Shown here: piece by piece, positions 24,214 to 32,784 of the stretch
Position numbering within the stretch: position 1 is the first letter of the stretch
How the letters are laid out: every line of letters begins with the position of its first letter
Source of the DNA: Hellea sp.
Lineage (GTDB): Bacteria > Pseudomonadota > Alphaproteobacteria > Caulobacterales > Maricaulaceae
Direction: 5' to 3'
Length of the DNA stretch: 44,683 nt
Assembly (NCBI GenBank): GCA_020628425.1
Contig: JAHDEZ010000019.1
Coordinates: forward strand, 1-44,683
Translations under genes and position numbers: made by a program
Notes under the pieces: generated by a model
Told to the model about the DNA's origin: nothing
Database searches by the model: none
The model's input: only the letters and a program-made list of their open reading frames with translations

Positions 24214-24777
24214 ATGACCGAAGATAAGTTGAACAAGAATACAAATACGCCAGAAGATCGTGTCGTACCGCAAGGAGAAGGGCGTCTTTCTGAATTCACG
24301 CGTTCTGAACTATTTGCAAAAACCTTTCGCGAAGGCATGGATTTGGTCGAAGAAACAGCCGCCTATCTGGATGGCCCGGGACGGGGTGAAAGCCGACGGT
24401 TAAGCAGGGGCGACGCGCTAATTTACGCGTCTCACAGTATGAAGTTGACGACTAAGCTCATGCAGGTCGCGAGCTGGTTATTGGTGCAGCGTGCCATCAA
24501 AGAAGATGAGATGAGCCTGGATGAAGCCCGGCAGACGAAATACCGTATCGTGGAAGATGCGAAGAAGGAGGATGGCCCTTCATTTGAAGGATTAGCCAAG
24601 GCAGCTTTATCATTACCGGCCACATTGCTGGATCTGTCTGCGAGAGCCGAGCAGCTCTATGAGCGGATCGCGCGGCTAGACCGGAGTCTTTACGGATCAA
24701 TCGAAGCGCAAAAAGGAAATTCTGTAGCCGACCAGATGCACCGAATTAGCGCGGCTTTTGAGAAAAAATCCCATTAG
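24214..24777 (+). CDS. rcdA: RcdA-like protein (DUF1465), regulator of CtrA degradation family
   Basis: A 187-residue soluble helical protein of the DUF1465 family to which Caulobacter RcdA belongs. Recognisable blocks are FTRSELFAKTFREGMDLVEE, AAYLDGPGRGESRRLSRGDA, YASHSMKLTTKLMQVASWLL, and ERIARLDRSLYG near the end. RcdA is an adaptor of the ClpXP/CpdR/PopA proteolysis pathway that removes CtrA at cell-cycle transitions. The C-terminal tail is short and charged. A GAATC lies 12 bases before the ATG. It lies with trcR and DUF1192, which suggests a small cell-cycle locus; that grouping is inferred. Confidence 0.85.
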   Translation: MTEDKLNKNTNTPEDRVVPQGEGRLSEFTRSELFAKTFREGMDLVEETAAYLDGPGRGESRRLSRGDALIYASHSMKLTTKLMQVASWLLVQRAIKEDEMSLDEARQTKYRIVEDAKKEDGPSFEGLAKAALSLPATLLDLSARAEQLYERIARLDRSLYGSIEAQKGNSVADQMHRISAAFEKKSH

Positions 24778-24795
24778 ACATTAAATAGCCTGGAA

Positions 24796-26106
24796 TTAAG
24801 TCGGAAGGTTGATTTCGACCTTTAAGCCGCCAAGCTGAGACGCGCCCAGCGTGATCCGTCCACCATGATTGCGGATTATATCTTTGGCGATAGACAGCCC
24901 GAGACCGGTACCTTCGACATTTTGGTTGCGGGCCGTATCCAGTCTGTAAAAGGGTTTGAATACATCGCCATATTTCTCCTCAGGAATGCCAGGGCCGTCA
25001 TCCTCTACGGTAATGATGACGGATTTAGACTGAGTTTTGGTGCCGATTAAAACGGTGTCTCCATATTTTTGCGCATTGGACAAAATGTTAGATAAGGCAC
25101 GGCTCATAGCGCTCCATTTTATCTGTATAAATTTATCAGAGTCCAAAGATACAGAGGTTTCGGCAATCGCTGATCGTTTGGCGACAGATTGTATCAAGTT
25201 ATTAAGGGAGACTTCTGAGCTTTCCTCATCGGCCTGATCGCGGGCAAAATCGAGATAGCCGTTTAACATGGATTCCATATCTTTGATGTCGGCCCGCGCA
25301 GCCCGTGTTTCCTCCGTATCATCTTGCATGGCCAAATGCAGGTTTAAACGGGTGAGGGGGGTTCGCAAGTCATGACTGACGCCTGCTAACAAGGCCGTTC
25401 TTTGTTCCATGAAGCGGCTGATACGGCGTCGCATTTTCAAAAAAGACTGCCCGGCAAGCCTGACTTCGGCGGCACCCGAGGGTTTGAAATCATCAATGTC
25501 CTGACCTTTTCCGAAGGCGTCGGCGGCCGCCGCCAGACGAGAGATTGGTCGAGCCTGATTGCGGATGAATAGAATACTGATGAGCGTCAAAAGCATTGAA
25601 GCTAAAACGAGCCAGAAAATAAAGACGAAACCCGTGCGGGCAAAAACCCTTTCCCGCGCGGCAATAAAGGTCAGAGTACCATCTTTGACCTTGACCCGAA
25701 TATCGATGTGGTTGGGGTACCGCGTTGTATCAAACCAGAATTCATGGCCATCCAAACTGTTGGATAGAGAGTTTTGAAGGGTCTTATCCAAAATGGAAAA
25801 GAAGGAACGACGTTTAGCCGTTAGAAAGTCTTTATGTTCGCGCAAGTCAACTGAGAGCGCCATATCCTGCATGAGTTCATTGAGTTCTACGGCTTTATCA
25901 GGTCCAGGATTTTCCTCGTAGAGCTCTACCACCATGCTGACATTCGCGGCCATGCTATCAGACAGGCTGGCTGTCACTGTGGCCCAATGCGCATTGAAGA
26001 AAATATAAGCGACCACGATCTGCATGATAGCGACTGGTAGAACGATGATCAGCAAGGCCCTGCCAAACAGCGATTTAGGTAAATATTTCTTTAGGGGCGG
26101 GGTCAA
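24796..26106 (-). CDS. EnvZ-like sensor histidine kinase
   Basis: A 436-residue inner-membrane kinase. TM1 is at about 16-37, the periplasmic domain 38-156, TM2 157-181, and a HAMP domain about 183-235. The phospho-acceptor H245 is in GVSHDLRTPLTRL. The N-box is NILSNAQKYG (340-349), and the ATP lid motifs are DDGPGIP (369-375) and GTGLGLSI (399-406). The H-box and compact layout are EnvZ-like. The start is a TTG at 26106 overlapping the regulator stop as TTGA. The signal is unknown; osmotic or envelope stress would be usual for the group. Confidence 0.93.
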   Translation of the reverse strand: MTPPLKKYLPKSLFGRALLIIVLPVAIMQIVVAYIFFNAHWATVTASLSDSMAANVSMVVELYEENPGPDKAVELNELMQDMALSVDLREHKDFLTAKRRSFFSILDKTLQNSLSNSLDGHEFWFDTTRYPNHIDIRVKVKDGTLTFIAARERVFARTGFVFIFWLVLASMLLTLISILFIRNQARPISRLAAAADAFGKGQDIDDFKPSGAAEVRLAGQSFLKMRRRISRFMEQRTALLAGVSHDLRTPLTRLNLHLAMQDDTEETRAARADIKDMESMLNGYLDFARDQADEESSEVSLNNLIQSVAKRSAIAETSVSLDSDKFIQIKWSAMSRALSNILSNAQKYGDTVLIGTKTQSKSVIITVEDDGPGIPEEKYGDVFKPFYRLDTARNQNVEGTGLGLSIAKDIIRNHGGRITLGASQLGGLKVEINLPT

Positions 26107-26810
26107 GCCGGCGTATCGGTGACGAGCCGATATCCCAAACCGCGAACCGTAACTAGATATGCGGGTTCAGATGGATTGTCTTCGATTTTTCGACGCAGTC
26201 TTGTCATCTGTACATCGACGGCACGCTCGGATTTTGCGCTGATTTTTTCTGACAGGGCGTATCGACTGACGGCTGCGCCGCCGCATTTAGCCAAAAGTGT
26301 CAGCATGGCTTCTTCGCCGGTCGTCAAACGAACGCGATCGCCATCTTTGAATAAGGCAAGCCGTTTAAGGTCATATTCCCATGGCCCGAACAATACCTTG
26401 GTGGTGGGTTTGTTATGCCCAAGTCTTCGAAAGATGGACTCTATTCGTAAAACCAGTTCTTCGGGCTCAAACGGTTTGGCGAGATAGTCATCGGCGCCAG
26501 AACGTAATCCTTCTATCCGGTCGGAAGGCTCGCCTTTCGCCGTCAGCAGAATGATCGGGACATTGCCGGTCAGTCGCATATGTTTGGTAAAGGATATCCC
26601 GTCTTCGCCCGGCATCATGATATCCAAAATCAGCATATCAAAGGTCAGTGTTTCCATGAGTTTGCGGGCATCAAGCGTGTTACCAGCGGTCGAAACGCGA
26701 AATCCCTCACGACTGAGATATTTCTTTAACAGGTCTCGAATACGGTCGTCGTCATCGACAACAAGCAAATGTAATTCATGACGTTCTAATATGTCCGACT
26801 CAGAACCCAA
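26103..26810 (-). CDS. OmpR-like response regulator
   Basis: A 235-residue regulator. The receiver domain has the DDDD cluster at 19-22, D63 in LILDIMMPGEDG and the conserved Lys in LAKPFEPEEL. The winged-helix DNA-binding domain is OmpR/PhoB type (SRYALSEKI, then RAVDVQMTRLRRKIEDN and VRGLGYRLV). It starts at TTG 26810 with GAGG six bases upstream. It is paired with the downstream EnvZ-like kinase through TTGA. Target promoters are unknown; outer-membrane protein control is the family precedent. Confidence 0.94.
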   Translation of the reverse strand: MGSESDILERHELHLLVVDDDDRIRDLLKKYLSREGFRVSTAGNTLDARKLMETLTFDMLILDIMMPGEDGISFTKHMRLTGNVPIILLTAKGEPSDRIEGLRSGADDYLAKPFEPEELVLRIESIFRRLGHNKPTTKVLFGPWEYDLKRLALFKDGDRVRLTTGEEAMLTLLAKCGGAAVSRYALSEKISAKSERAVDVQMTRLRRKIEDNPSEPAYLVTVRGLGYRLVTDTPA

Positions 26811-26905
26811 TTTTTACCTCTAATCTTTATATTGCATGGTTGACTTACCCCTATCATAGTCAAAAATACGGTAAATGAAATAGACAGCGCAAGCTGCGCT
26901 TATAA

Positions 26906-27796
26906 ATGGATAGAAAAATGATCGAGAAACCTTATCACGACCGGGATGGCTATATCTGGATGGACGGGGAATTTGTGGACTGGCGCGAAACCAAGGTCCA
27001 TATCCTAACCCACTCACTACATTATGGTTCCGCGGTGTTTGAAGGCGATCGTGCCTATGAAGGTAAAATTTTCCGTCTGACCGATCATTCAGATCGGCTT
27101 GTAAAATCCGCGCAGCATATGGGCTATGAGATCCCTTATACGGTAGAGCAAATTGATCAGGCTTGTCGTGAAACACTGGCCAAGTCGGGCCTGGGCGATG
27201 CTTATGTTCGCCCGATAGCCTGGCGAGGTTCTGACATGATGGGAGTGGCCTCCAAGAATAATCAGATCCATCTGGCGGTCGCAGTTTGGCATTGGGGCAG
27301 TTATTTCTCGGACAAGATGAAAGGTATACGTTTGTGTTGGGCTGACTGGAAGCGTCCAGCGCCAGATACAATTCCGTGCAAATCCAAGGGCGCGGGTCTT
27401 TATATGATTTGTACCTTGTCCAAAGACGCTGCACAGGCGAAAGGTTTTGACGATGCGCTCATGCTGGACCACCGCGGCCGAGTCGCTGAATGTACAGGCG
27501 CACATATATTCTTTGTTCGGGACGGGGAGTTACATACGCCAACTAATGATATTCTGCTGGATGGCATAACCCACGATACGGTTTGCAAACTGGCGGAGAA
27601 AAACGGCTATAAAGTCTATAAGCGGGATATTTATCCGGCGGAGCTGCCACATTTTAGCGAATGTTTCGTCGTTGGGACGGCCGCAGAGGTAACGCCAGTT
27701 CGGGAAATTCAGGGGATCAATTATGTACCCGCCGATGTCTGTCACACCCTTGCCAGTCAGTATGATGATCTGGTTCGGGAGAAAATCAGTCTCTAG
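26906..27796 (+). CDS. ilvE: Branched-chain amino acid aminotransferase
   Basis: A 296-residue class IV PLP aminotransferase. HYGSAVFEGDRAYEGKIFRL in the N-terminal domain and the PLP-lysine region PCKSKGAGLYMICTLSK are typical. So are DALMLDHRGRVAECTGAHIF (substrate-loop Glu) and VGTAAEVTPVREI. It catalyses the final step of Val, Leu and Ile synthesis. The first ATG (26906) is used; a second Met four codons on is equally possible. It is convergent with pgsA, with a 14-base palindrome in between. Confidence 0.95.
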   Translation: MDRKMIEKPYHDRDGYIWMDGEFVDWRETKVHILTHSLHYGSAVFEGDRAYEGKIFRLTDHSDRLVKSAQHMGYEIPYTVEQIDQACRETLAKSGLGDAYVRPIAWRGSDMMGVASKNNQIHLAVAVWHWGSYFSDKMKGIRLCWADWKRPAPDTIPCKSKGAGLYMICTLSKDAAQAKGFDDALMLDHRGRVAECTGAHIFFVRDGELHTPTNDILLDGITHDTVCKLAEKNGYKVYKRDIYPAELPHFSECFVVGTAAEVTPVREIQGINYVPADVCHTLASQYDDLVREKISL

Positions 27797-27817
27797 GCGT
27801 GAATATTAGTTTCTACG

Positions 27818-27831
27818 GTTTAGTACTAAAC
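27818..27831. repeat. Perfect 14-bp palindrome between convergent ilvE and pgsA
   Basis: GTTTAGTACTAAAC is fully self-complementary. It covers the pgsA stop codon (27826-27828). It has no adjacent T-run and almost no loop, so it is not a classical terminator. A protein-binding site or chance are both possible. Confidence 0.4.
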
Positions 27832-28452
27832 TGGGGTCTTCAAGGCAGCCCGAAGATATAGAGAGCCTGTATAAACCGACATCAATGCGGCTAACCACAG
27901 GACAAATAAGCCTGCATAACCCGCCCAATGTTCCTGGGAAATATTTTCGAGCATGTTCCAGGAACCGGAACCGATCCAGTAAATAAGGATATAGACAGCC
28001 AGCATTTCAGCGGCTGTCTTCCATTTGGCAACGGCGGTGGGGGGCATAACGCGCGCCTTAAGGGCCGCATGTTCGCGGGCTCCGCTGACTAGAAAATCCC
28101 GGGTGATGATGGCTAAAGACGGCACTAATATCATCCAGTGTCCATCAACAACAATACAAATGGCGATGAGACAACCTGCAATCAGCAGCTTATCGGCTAT
28201 GGGGTCGATCATACGCCCGAAATCTGAGGTCACATTCCAGCGCCGGGCGAGAATGCCGTCCCAATAGTCTGAGGCGCACACAAGCATGTAGAGCCCCATA
28301 ACGCCGGCCAGGAAGGTGCCATTGCTCTGCCATCCTGCGCCGAGTTTCATGATGCCGATAATTAAGAGCGGAATACACAGAATCCGTCCAATCGTCAGAA
28401 TATTGGGAACGTTATGTTTCCAGGAAGCGGGGCTAGCTGTCATTCGCTGCAT
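27826..28452 (-). CDS. pgsA: CDP-diacylglycerol-glycerol-3-phosphate phosphatidyltransferase
   Basis: A 208-residue membrane enzyme making phosphatidylglycerol phosphate. NVPNILTIGRILCIPLLIIG opens the enzyme. The complete CDP-alcohol phosphotransferase motif D-x2-DG-x2-AR-x8-G-x3-D-x3-D is seen in SDYWDGILARRWNVTSDFGR and MIDPIADK. Six hydrophobic helices are expected. ATG 28452 overlaps the upstream paralogue by 20 bases; ATG 28443 is an alternative. It belongs to a uvrC, CDP-alcohol paralogue, pgsA operon. Confidence 0.95.
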   Translation of the reverse strand: MQRMTASPASWKHNVPNILTIGRILCIPLLIIGIMKLGAGWQSNGTFLAGVMGLYMLVCASDYWDGILARRWNVTSDFGRMIDPIADKLLIAGCLIAICIVVDGHWMILVPSLAIITRDFLVSGAREHAALKARVMPPTAVAKWKTAAEMLAVYILIYWIGSGSWNMLENISQEHWAGYAGLFVLWLAALMSVYTGSLYLRAALKTPV

Positions 28453-29215
28453 TCATTTTATTTGTTAACAGGGCAAAACCAGTGATCAGAGACAGAATAG
28501 CACCGATCCATAGTATGACCAGACCGCTGTTCCAGACAATATCAGAGGTCGCTACATAACCGTCAAAGATACTGGCATCCATATTGTCTTTTAAAAATTC
28601 TTCCGAAGTTTGAACATTGGCCGGAACGTCTCCGCCTTTAGCAAATGTGGCGCTCAACCAGGATGACAGCCACGGGGAGGCGAGTAAAAGACACGTGCCA
28701 AACATCACAAAAGCCGTCTTCATATTTCCCATCCGGTTATATTGACTACGATTTTGAGTTAGCTCAAAGCCTTTGACAAGGCCGACTATGAATTCTCTGG
28801 CGATAATAATAATTGCAGGGATAACAAAGAGAAAAGGAATAGCGGGCCTTACATTCTCAACGATATTACCATCGGTCGTCACCAAATCTACGCCTGGGGC
28901 GAAAAAGAAAACCCATAACATGGCTGCCAATGTTCCCATCATGAGCACAGTGTCGGCGATATCGTCAAACCAGCCAAATTTCCGGTAGATAGATGTTTCA
29001 GCGCCGCCCGTCATATCATCGAAAATATCCGTTAGCGCAGCAATAGCAAACAAAGCTGAGGCCAGCAGAGCCGCATGACTTGATGGCCAGCCTTTGGCGA
29101 TGATCACATACATGATAATAGGTGTCAGCAATAGGCGAACCAGCGTCAGTCCGTCTGCAAATGCGCCACCCGCTTTTTTGATCTCTATTTCTTGATCATT
29201 CGTGGAAGTATTCAT
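28433..29215 (-). CDS. CDP-alcohol phosphatidyltransferase-like protein with a degraded motif
   Basis: A 260-residue polytopic membrane protein from ATG 29215. It has the family N-terminus (ADGLTLVRLLLTPIIMYVII). The active-site motif is altered: TDIFDDMTGGAETSIYRKFG then WFDDIADT. Compared with D-x2-DG-x2-AR...G-x3-D-x3-D, the DG glycine is Asp and the AR pair is Gly-Gly, while several Asp remain. Either it uses a different substrate or it is no longer catalytic. It is larger than PgsA and has an extra loop (about 185-220). It overlaps uvrC by 20 bases and pgsA by 20, so coupled expression is likely. Confidence 0.75.
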   Translation of the reverse strand: MNTSTNDQEIEIKKAGGAFADGLTLVRLLLTPIIMYVIIAKGWPSSHAALLASALFAIAALTDIFDDMTGGAETSIYRKFGWFDDIADTVLMMGTLAAMLWVFFFAPGVDLVTTDGNIVENVRPAIPFLFVIPAIIIIAREFIVGLVKGFELTQNRSQYNRMGNMKTAFVMFGTCLLLASPWLSSWLSATFAKGGDVPANVQTSEEFLKDNMDASIFDGYVATSDIVWNSGLVILWIGAILSLITGFALLTNKMNAANDS

Positions 29216-31046
29216 AAATCGTCTCAGCCAGTTTTCGACTGACCCCCTCAACTTTTTCCAGCTCTCCTTGCGTCGCGCCCTTTACAGCCTTCGCCGATCC
29301 AAAATGCGAAAGAAGTGCCCGTTTGCGACCAGGCCCGACTCCGGGGATAGCATCAAGTGGATTGGTTTTCATCTGTTTTTTGCGGCGGGATCTGTGTGTT
29401 CCTATGGCAAATCTGTGGGCTTCATCGCGAAGGCGCTGAAGATAGTACAATACAGGTGTTCGCGGTTGCAGCATAAATTCGGACCGCCCGGGCATATGAA
29501 ATACTTCACGTCCCGCATTTCGGTCGGGTCCTTTGGCGATAGCAACTAAGGTTGTCCGTTCTAGTACGCCCAGATCGGCTAGTGTTTCAGAGACGGCAGA
29601 GAGCTGACCTTTACCGCCATCTATGAGGACCAGATCTGGCCATATAAGTTTGTCGTCCTTGAGCAGACGGGTGAAGCGACGCCGCATGACTTCTCGCATC
29701 ATGGCATAGTCATCACCGGGTTCTGTCTCATCGTCTTTGATATTATAGGTCCGGTATTCCTTTTTCTCGAGACCTTCCGGACCGGCCACAATAAAGGCGC
29801 CTATGGCATTCGTGCCTTGAATGTGGCTGTTATCATAGACTTCGATGCGGTCTGGGGGGCTGTCCAAGTCAAAACTCTCCGCCATTTGTCTCAATAGGCG
29901 TGCTTGAGATGCGGTTTCCGCCAGTTTGCGCGCTAGCGATTCTTCGGCGTTTTTTCGGGCCATCTCAATGAGCGACTTTTTTTCACCGCGCTGAGGCCGC
30001 GCGATAGTGACTTTGCGCCCGGAACGCTCTTCCAAAGCCGCTGATAACAAATCCCTATTTGGCAGGTCTTCGCTGACAATGATATGGCCAGGTATGGGTT
30101 TGTTGAGGTAAAACTGCGCTAGAAACGTATCCAGAATTTGAGCCGGTTCATCCTCTTTGGAATGGCGGGGGTAATAGGCGTTATTACCCCAGTTCTGTCC
30201 GCCCCGGAAAAAGAAGACTTGGACGCAACTTTGTCCACCGCCCGAGAATATTGAAATAACATCACCGTTCGCAAATGTTTGGCTGCTGGCATTGCTGGAG
30301 CCCCCTGATATATGGGCCAAGGCTTGTAGCCTGTCTCTATACTCGGCGGCTTTTTCAAAATTCAATTCCTTGGAGCTGGCCCGCATCTGTTCTTGCAGTC
30401 GATGACGCAGTTTATCAGATTTGCCTTTCAAGAAGTCCTCAGCGTCCTGAATAAGCTCTCCATAACCGGCCATATCAATTTCCCCGGTACAGGGTGCAGA
30501 GCATCGTTTGATTTGATGCAACATGCAGGGCCGGGTCCGGGCGGCATAAATGCTGTCAGAACAATTTCGCAAGCGAAAAGCCCTCTGGAGCGTATCTAAC
30601 GTTCGGTTGACGGCACCGGCCGAGGCAAAGGGACCGTAATAGTCGCCTTTTATTTTCTTGGCGCCGCGATGCTTTTTTATCTGTGGGGCCTCATGATCTT
30701 TTCGCACAAGAATATAGGGAAAGCTTTTATCGTCACGCAGCAATATATTATAACGGGGTTTGAGCTTTTTAATGAGGCTGGCCTCAAGGAGCAGGGCCTC
30801 AGTCTCGCTATCCGTGACGACAAATTCCATGGAATGGGTGGCGCGTATCATCCTCTGGATTCGGATAGTATGGCGCTGATAGCCGGTATAAGCTGTGACG
30901 CGTTTCTTCAGGTTTTTGGCCTTGCCCACATAAAGGACGTTCTCGGCCTCGTCGAACATGCGGTAAACGCCCGGTTTACCAGGCAGGCGTTTCACATAGT
31001 CCGCGATCAGCTCTGGGCCGTAGGATTTGGTTTCAGACGTCGACAC
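29196..31046 (-). CDS. uvrC: UvrABC excinuclease subunit C
   Basis: A 616-residue nucleotide excision repair nuclease. The N-terminal GIY-YIG domain reads LPGKPGVYRMFDEAENVLYV then GKAKNLKKRV. The cysteine cluster lies in RNCSDSIYAARTRPCMLHQI, then KRCSAPC. The UVR motif is about residues 205-240, and the RNase H-like domain includes EVYDNSHIQGTNAIGAFIV. A C-terminal helix-hairpin-helix pair includes IPGVGPGRKRALLSHFGS. It starts with GTG at 31046, and length is normal. It cuts on both sides of a lesion with UvrB. Confidence 0.97.
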   Translation of the reverse strand: MSTSETKSYGPELIADYVKRLPGKPGVYRMFDEAENVLYVGKAKNLKKRVTAYTGYQRHTIRIQRMIRATHSMEFVVTDSETEALLLEASLIKKLKPRYNILLRDDKSFPYILVRKDHEAPQIKKHRGAKKIKGDYYGPFASAGAVNRTLDTLQRAFRLRNCSDSIYAARTRPCMLHQIKRCSAPCTGEIDMAGYGELIQDAEDFLKGKSDKLRHRLQEQMRASSKELNFEKAAEYRDRLQALAHISGGSSNASSQTFANGDVISIFSGGGQSCVQVFFFRGGQNWGNNAYYPRHSKEDEPAQILDTFLAQFYLNKPIPGHIIVSEDLPNRDLLSAALEERSGRKVTIARPQRGEKKSLIEMARKNAEESLARKLAETASQARLLRQMAESFDLDSPPDRIEVYDNSHIQGTNAIGAFIVAGPEGLEKKEYRTYNIKDDETEPGDDYAMMREVMRRRFTRLLKDDKLIWPDLVLIDGGKGQLSAVSETLADLGVLERTTLVAIAKGPDRNAGREVFHMPGRSEFMLQPRTPVLYYLQRLRDEAHRFAIGTHRSRRKKQMKTNPLDAIPGVGPGRKRALLSHFGSAKAVKGATQGELEKVEGVSRKLAETIYEYFHE

Positions 31047-31130
31047 AAACCTAAGTTAAGCGGAGTCGGAGTGAGCGCAAGCCCTTAGGAACCAAAAGCC
31101 GGGAAGTTGGCTATTGGATGCCGAAACGGG

Positions 31131-31571
31131 TCAGGGCGTCTTATCCTTGATGGTGATAGGGCATTTAAGCTCAAAAGCTGTATCAATGATGCGTCGGTCA
31201 AATTTCAGATCCGGATCAAATGTATAAAGCGATACGTCGCGGGTCTTACTATCGATCAACCTTTGTGCTGCATGTGACGTTACAATACCGCTGCCCTGCG
31301 GCGCGCCTATGGCCCCTAAAGCGACGACGCTACCGATACGCGCCAGGTCTGCATTATTGCGTTTGGCTTTGACGGCGTCATTAGCCGCTTTGCGTATATT
31401 GATATAAAATTGCTCACAGACGGGATCGTCTTTGGCGCGCATGGGCGATGTTGCTGGCGATTGTTTAAGGTCAATACCATCTGTGAGTTTAGTGGCAGAA
31501 GGTACGGTCGAACAAGCCGTTCCCAAAAGAGCCAGTCCCAAAAGTAAGAGCCCTGTTGAATAGTTTTTCAT
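31131..31571 (-). CDS. Putative lipoprotein of unknown function
   Basis: A 146-residue protein with a lipoprotein signal peptide (LLLLGLALLGTAC, modified Cys at residue 20). The mature part has one helix rich in Lys/Ala (about 52-72), a Gly/Ala segment (VVALGAIGAPQGSGI), and two Cys in VCEQF and LKCPIT. I do not recognise the family. It lies between uvrC and folB on the same strand, 71 bases after folB. Membrane anchoring is well supported; the role is not known. Confidence 0.75.
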   Translation of the reverse strand: MKNYSTGLLLLGLALLGTACSTVPSATKLTDGIDLKQSPATSPMRAKDDPVCEQFYINIRKAANDAVKAKRNNADLARIGSVVALGAIGAPQGSGIVTSHAAQRLIDSKTRDVSLYTFDPDLKFDRRIIDTAFELKCPITIKDKTP

Positions 31572-31642
31572 GGTCGTTCAAGCCTCCGGAAAATGGGTCT
31601 CCCAGCAATGCAGTGACGTGATTGAACCTATTGTGAATAGGG

Positions 31643-32044
31643 TCAGCGGCGGCGAATGACTTCGACACCGGCGGCGTCAGCCTTGAGAAGGGCTTGAGGT
31701 TTAGCAATGCGAACCGCGCAGGCATCAACCCTTGGATCCGCTTTCAGTGCCCAGTCCGCAATGCGACCGGCCAGAGTTTCCACTAATTGAACATGGGCTT
31801 CCAGTGCAATTTCCTCGGCCTTTTCTGCTATAACGGCGTAGTCCAGCGTCTCGTGCAGACGGTCTTCTTCGGGCAGGGGCATGTCACCCATATCCAGCTC
31901 AATATCAATTATTACCGGTTGTGTTTCTTCGTGTTCATGAGGATGCACACCTATAGAGGCTTGCACTAACAGGCCCCGCACAAAAATTCGGGTGGCGGGT
32001 GGTTGGCGCCCTTTGAATAGTCGAAAAACGGATTTGCGGGTCAT
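31643..32044 (-). CDS. folB: Dihydroneopterin aldolase
   Basis: A 133-residue FolB-fold protein. RIFVRGLLVQASIGVHPHE and LDYAVIAEKAEEIA are typical, and VQLVETLAGRIADWAL contains the conserved ET(L)A. The substrate Glu is in VETLAGR. ATG 32044 has GGAG five bases upstream, better than the overlapping GTG at 32050. It cleaves dihydroneopterin to hydroxymethyl-dihydropterin in folate synthesis, and can epimerise to monapterin. It is last in the pterin operon. Confidence 0.9.
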   Translation of the reverse strand: MTRKSVFRLFKGRQPPATRIFVRGLLVQASIGVHPHEHEETQPVIIDIELDMGDMPLPEEDRLHETLDYAVIAEKAEEIALEAHVQLVETLAGRIADWALKADPRVDACAVRIAKPQALLKADAAGVEVIRRR

Positions 32045-32046
32045 GA

Positions 32047-32784
32047 TCACTCCTCATGCCAGATCAGATGTTGACCGCCGTCAATGGCGATCATCTGTCC
32101 GGTGACTGCTTTGGCCCCTAAAAGATAGCGAACGCCATCAACGATTGTGTCCGGCGGTGAACCGTCTCCCAAAATAGTAGAACGGCGTTCTGCATCGAAA
32201 ACTCTATGTGTTTGTACCTTATTTCGAAGGGTTGGGCCGGGGCCGATACCATTGACACGTATATCGGGCGCGAAGCTTTGCGCCATTGTTTTCGTCGCCG
32301 CGAATAAAGCGGATTTGGATATGGCATAGGTGAAATAGCTGGGATCCGATGTCAGCACGCGCTGGTCAATCATATTGATAATACAGCCCGAGTTCCCGTC
32401 CGGTAATTGCGCTGCAAAATCGCGTGACAGGCTGATGACCGCATAAAGGTTGATATCCATATGGTGATTATAAACGCCGCGAGTGAAGCTTTTCGCCCGG
32501 TCATCATCAAATGTGGAGGCATTATTAATCAAGGCTGCCAAAGGCTGTTTAGCTAACGCCCGTGCTTCCGCAATCAGGTTATCCCGTTCCGTCGGAACCG
32601 CGAGATTGGCGCCAATTGCAAAGGCTTTCCCGCCATTGGAGTTTATCTCACTCGCAAGTGTCTGCGCCCGGTCTTCGGAGCGGTTATAATGTATGATGAC
32701 CGTCCAACCATCGTCTGAGAGCCCTTGAACGATATGGCGCCCAATGCGCGCGCCGCCGCCTGTTACCAGAACGGTTCCGCTCAT
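32047..32784 (-). CDS. SDR, pteridine reductase/FolM-like
   Basis: A 245-residue SDR from ATG 32784, which overlaps the PTPS-like gene as ATGA. The cofactor motif TGGGARIGRHI carries Arg in place of the usual Gly, as in the TGxxxRxG motif of PTR1/FolM-type pteridine reductases. ALINNAST, the catalytic region INMIDQRV and YAISK, and the C-terminal VTGQMIAIDGGQHL are present. The neighbours folB and PTPS support a pterin substrate (dihydromonapterin or sepiapterin-like). The specific product is inferred. Confidence 0.85.
   Translation of the reverse strand: MSGTVLVTGGGARIGRHIVQGLSDDGWTVIIHYNRSEDRAQTLASEINSNGGKAFAIGANLAVPTERDNLIAEARALAKQPLAALINNASTFDDDRAKSFTRGVYNHHMDINLYAVISLSRDFAAQLPDGNSGCIINMIDQRVLTSDPSYFTYAISKSALFAATKTMAQSFAPDIRVNGIGPGPTLRNKVQTHRVFDAERRSTILGDGSPPDTIVDGVRYLLGAKAVTGQMIAIDGGQHLIWHEE

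Noticed and set aside
26820..27434. Minus-strand frame of 204 codons opposite ilvE
   Set aside because: Shadow of ilvE, which has intact class IV aminotransferase motifs.
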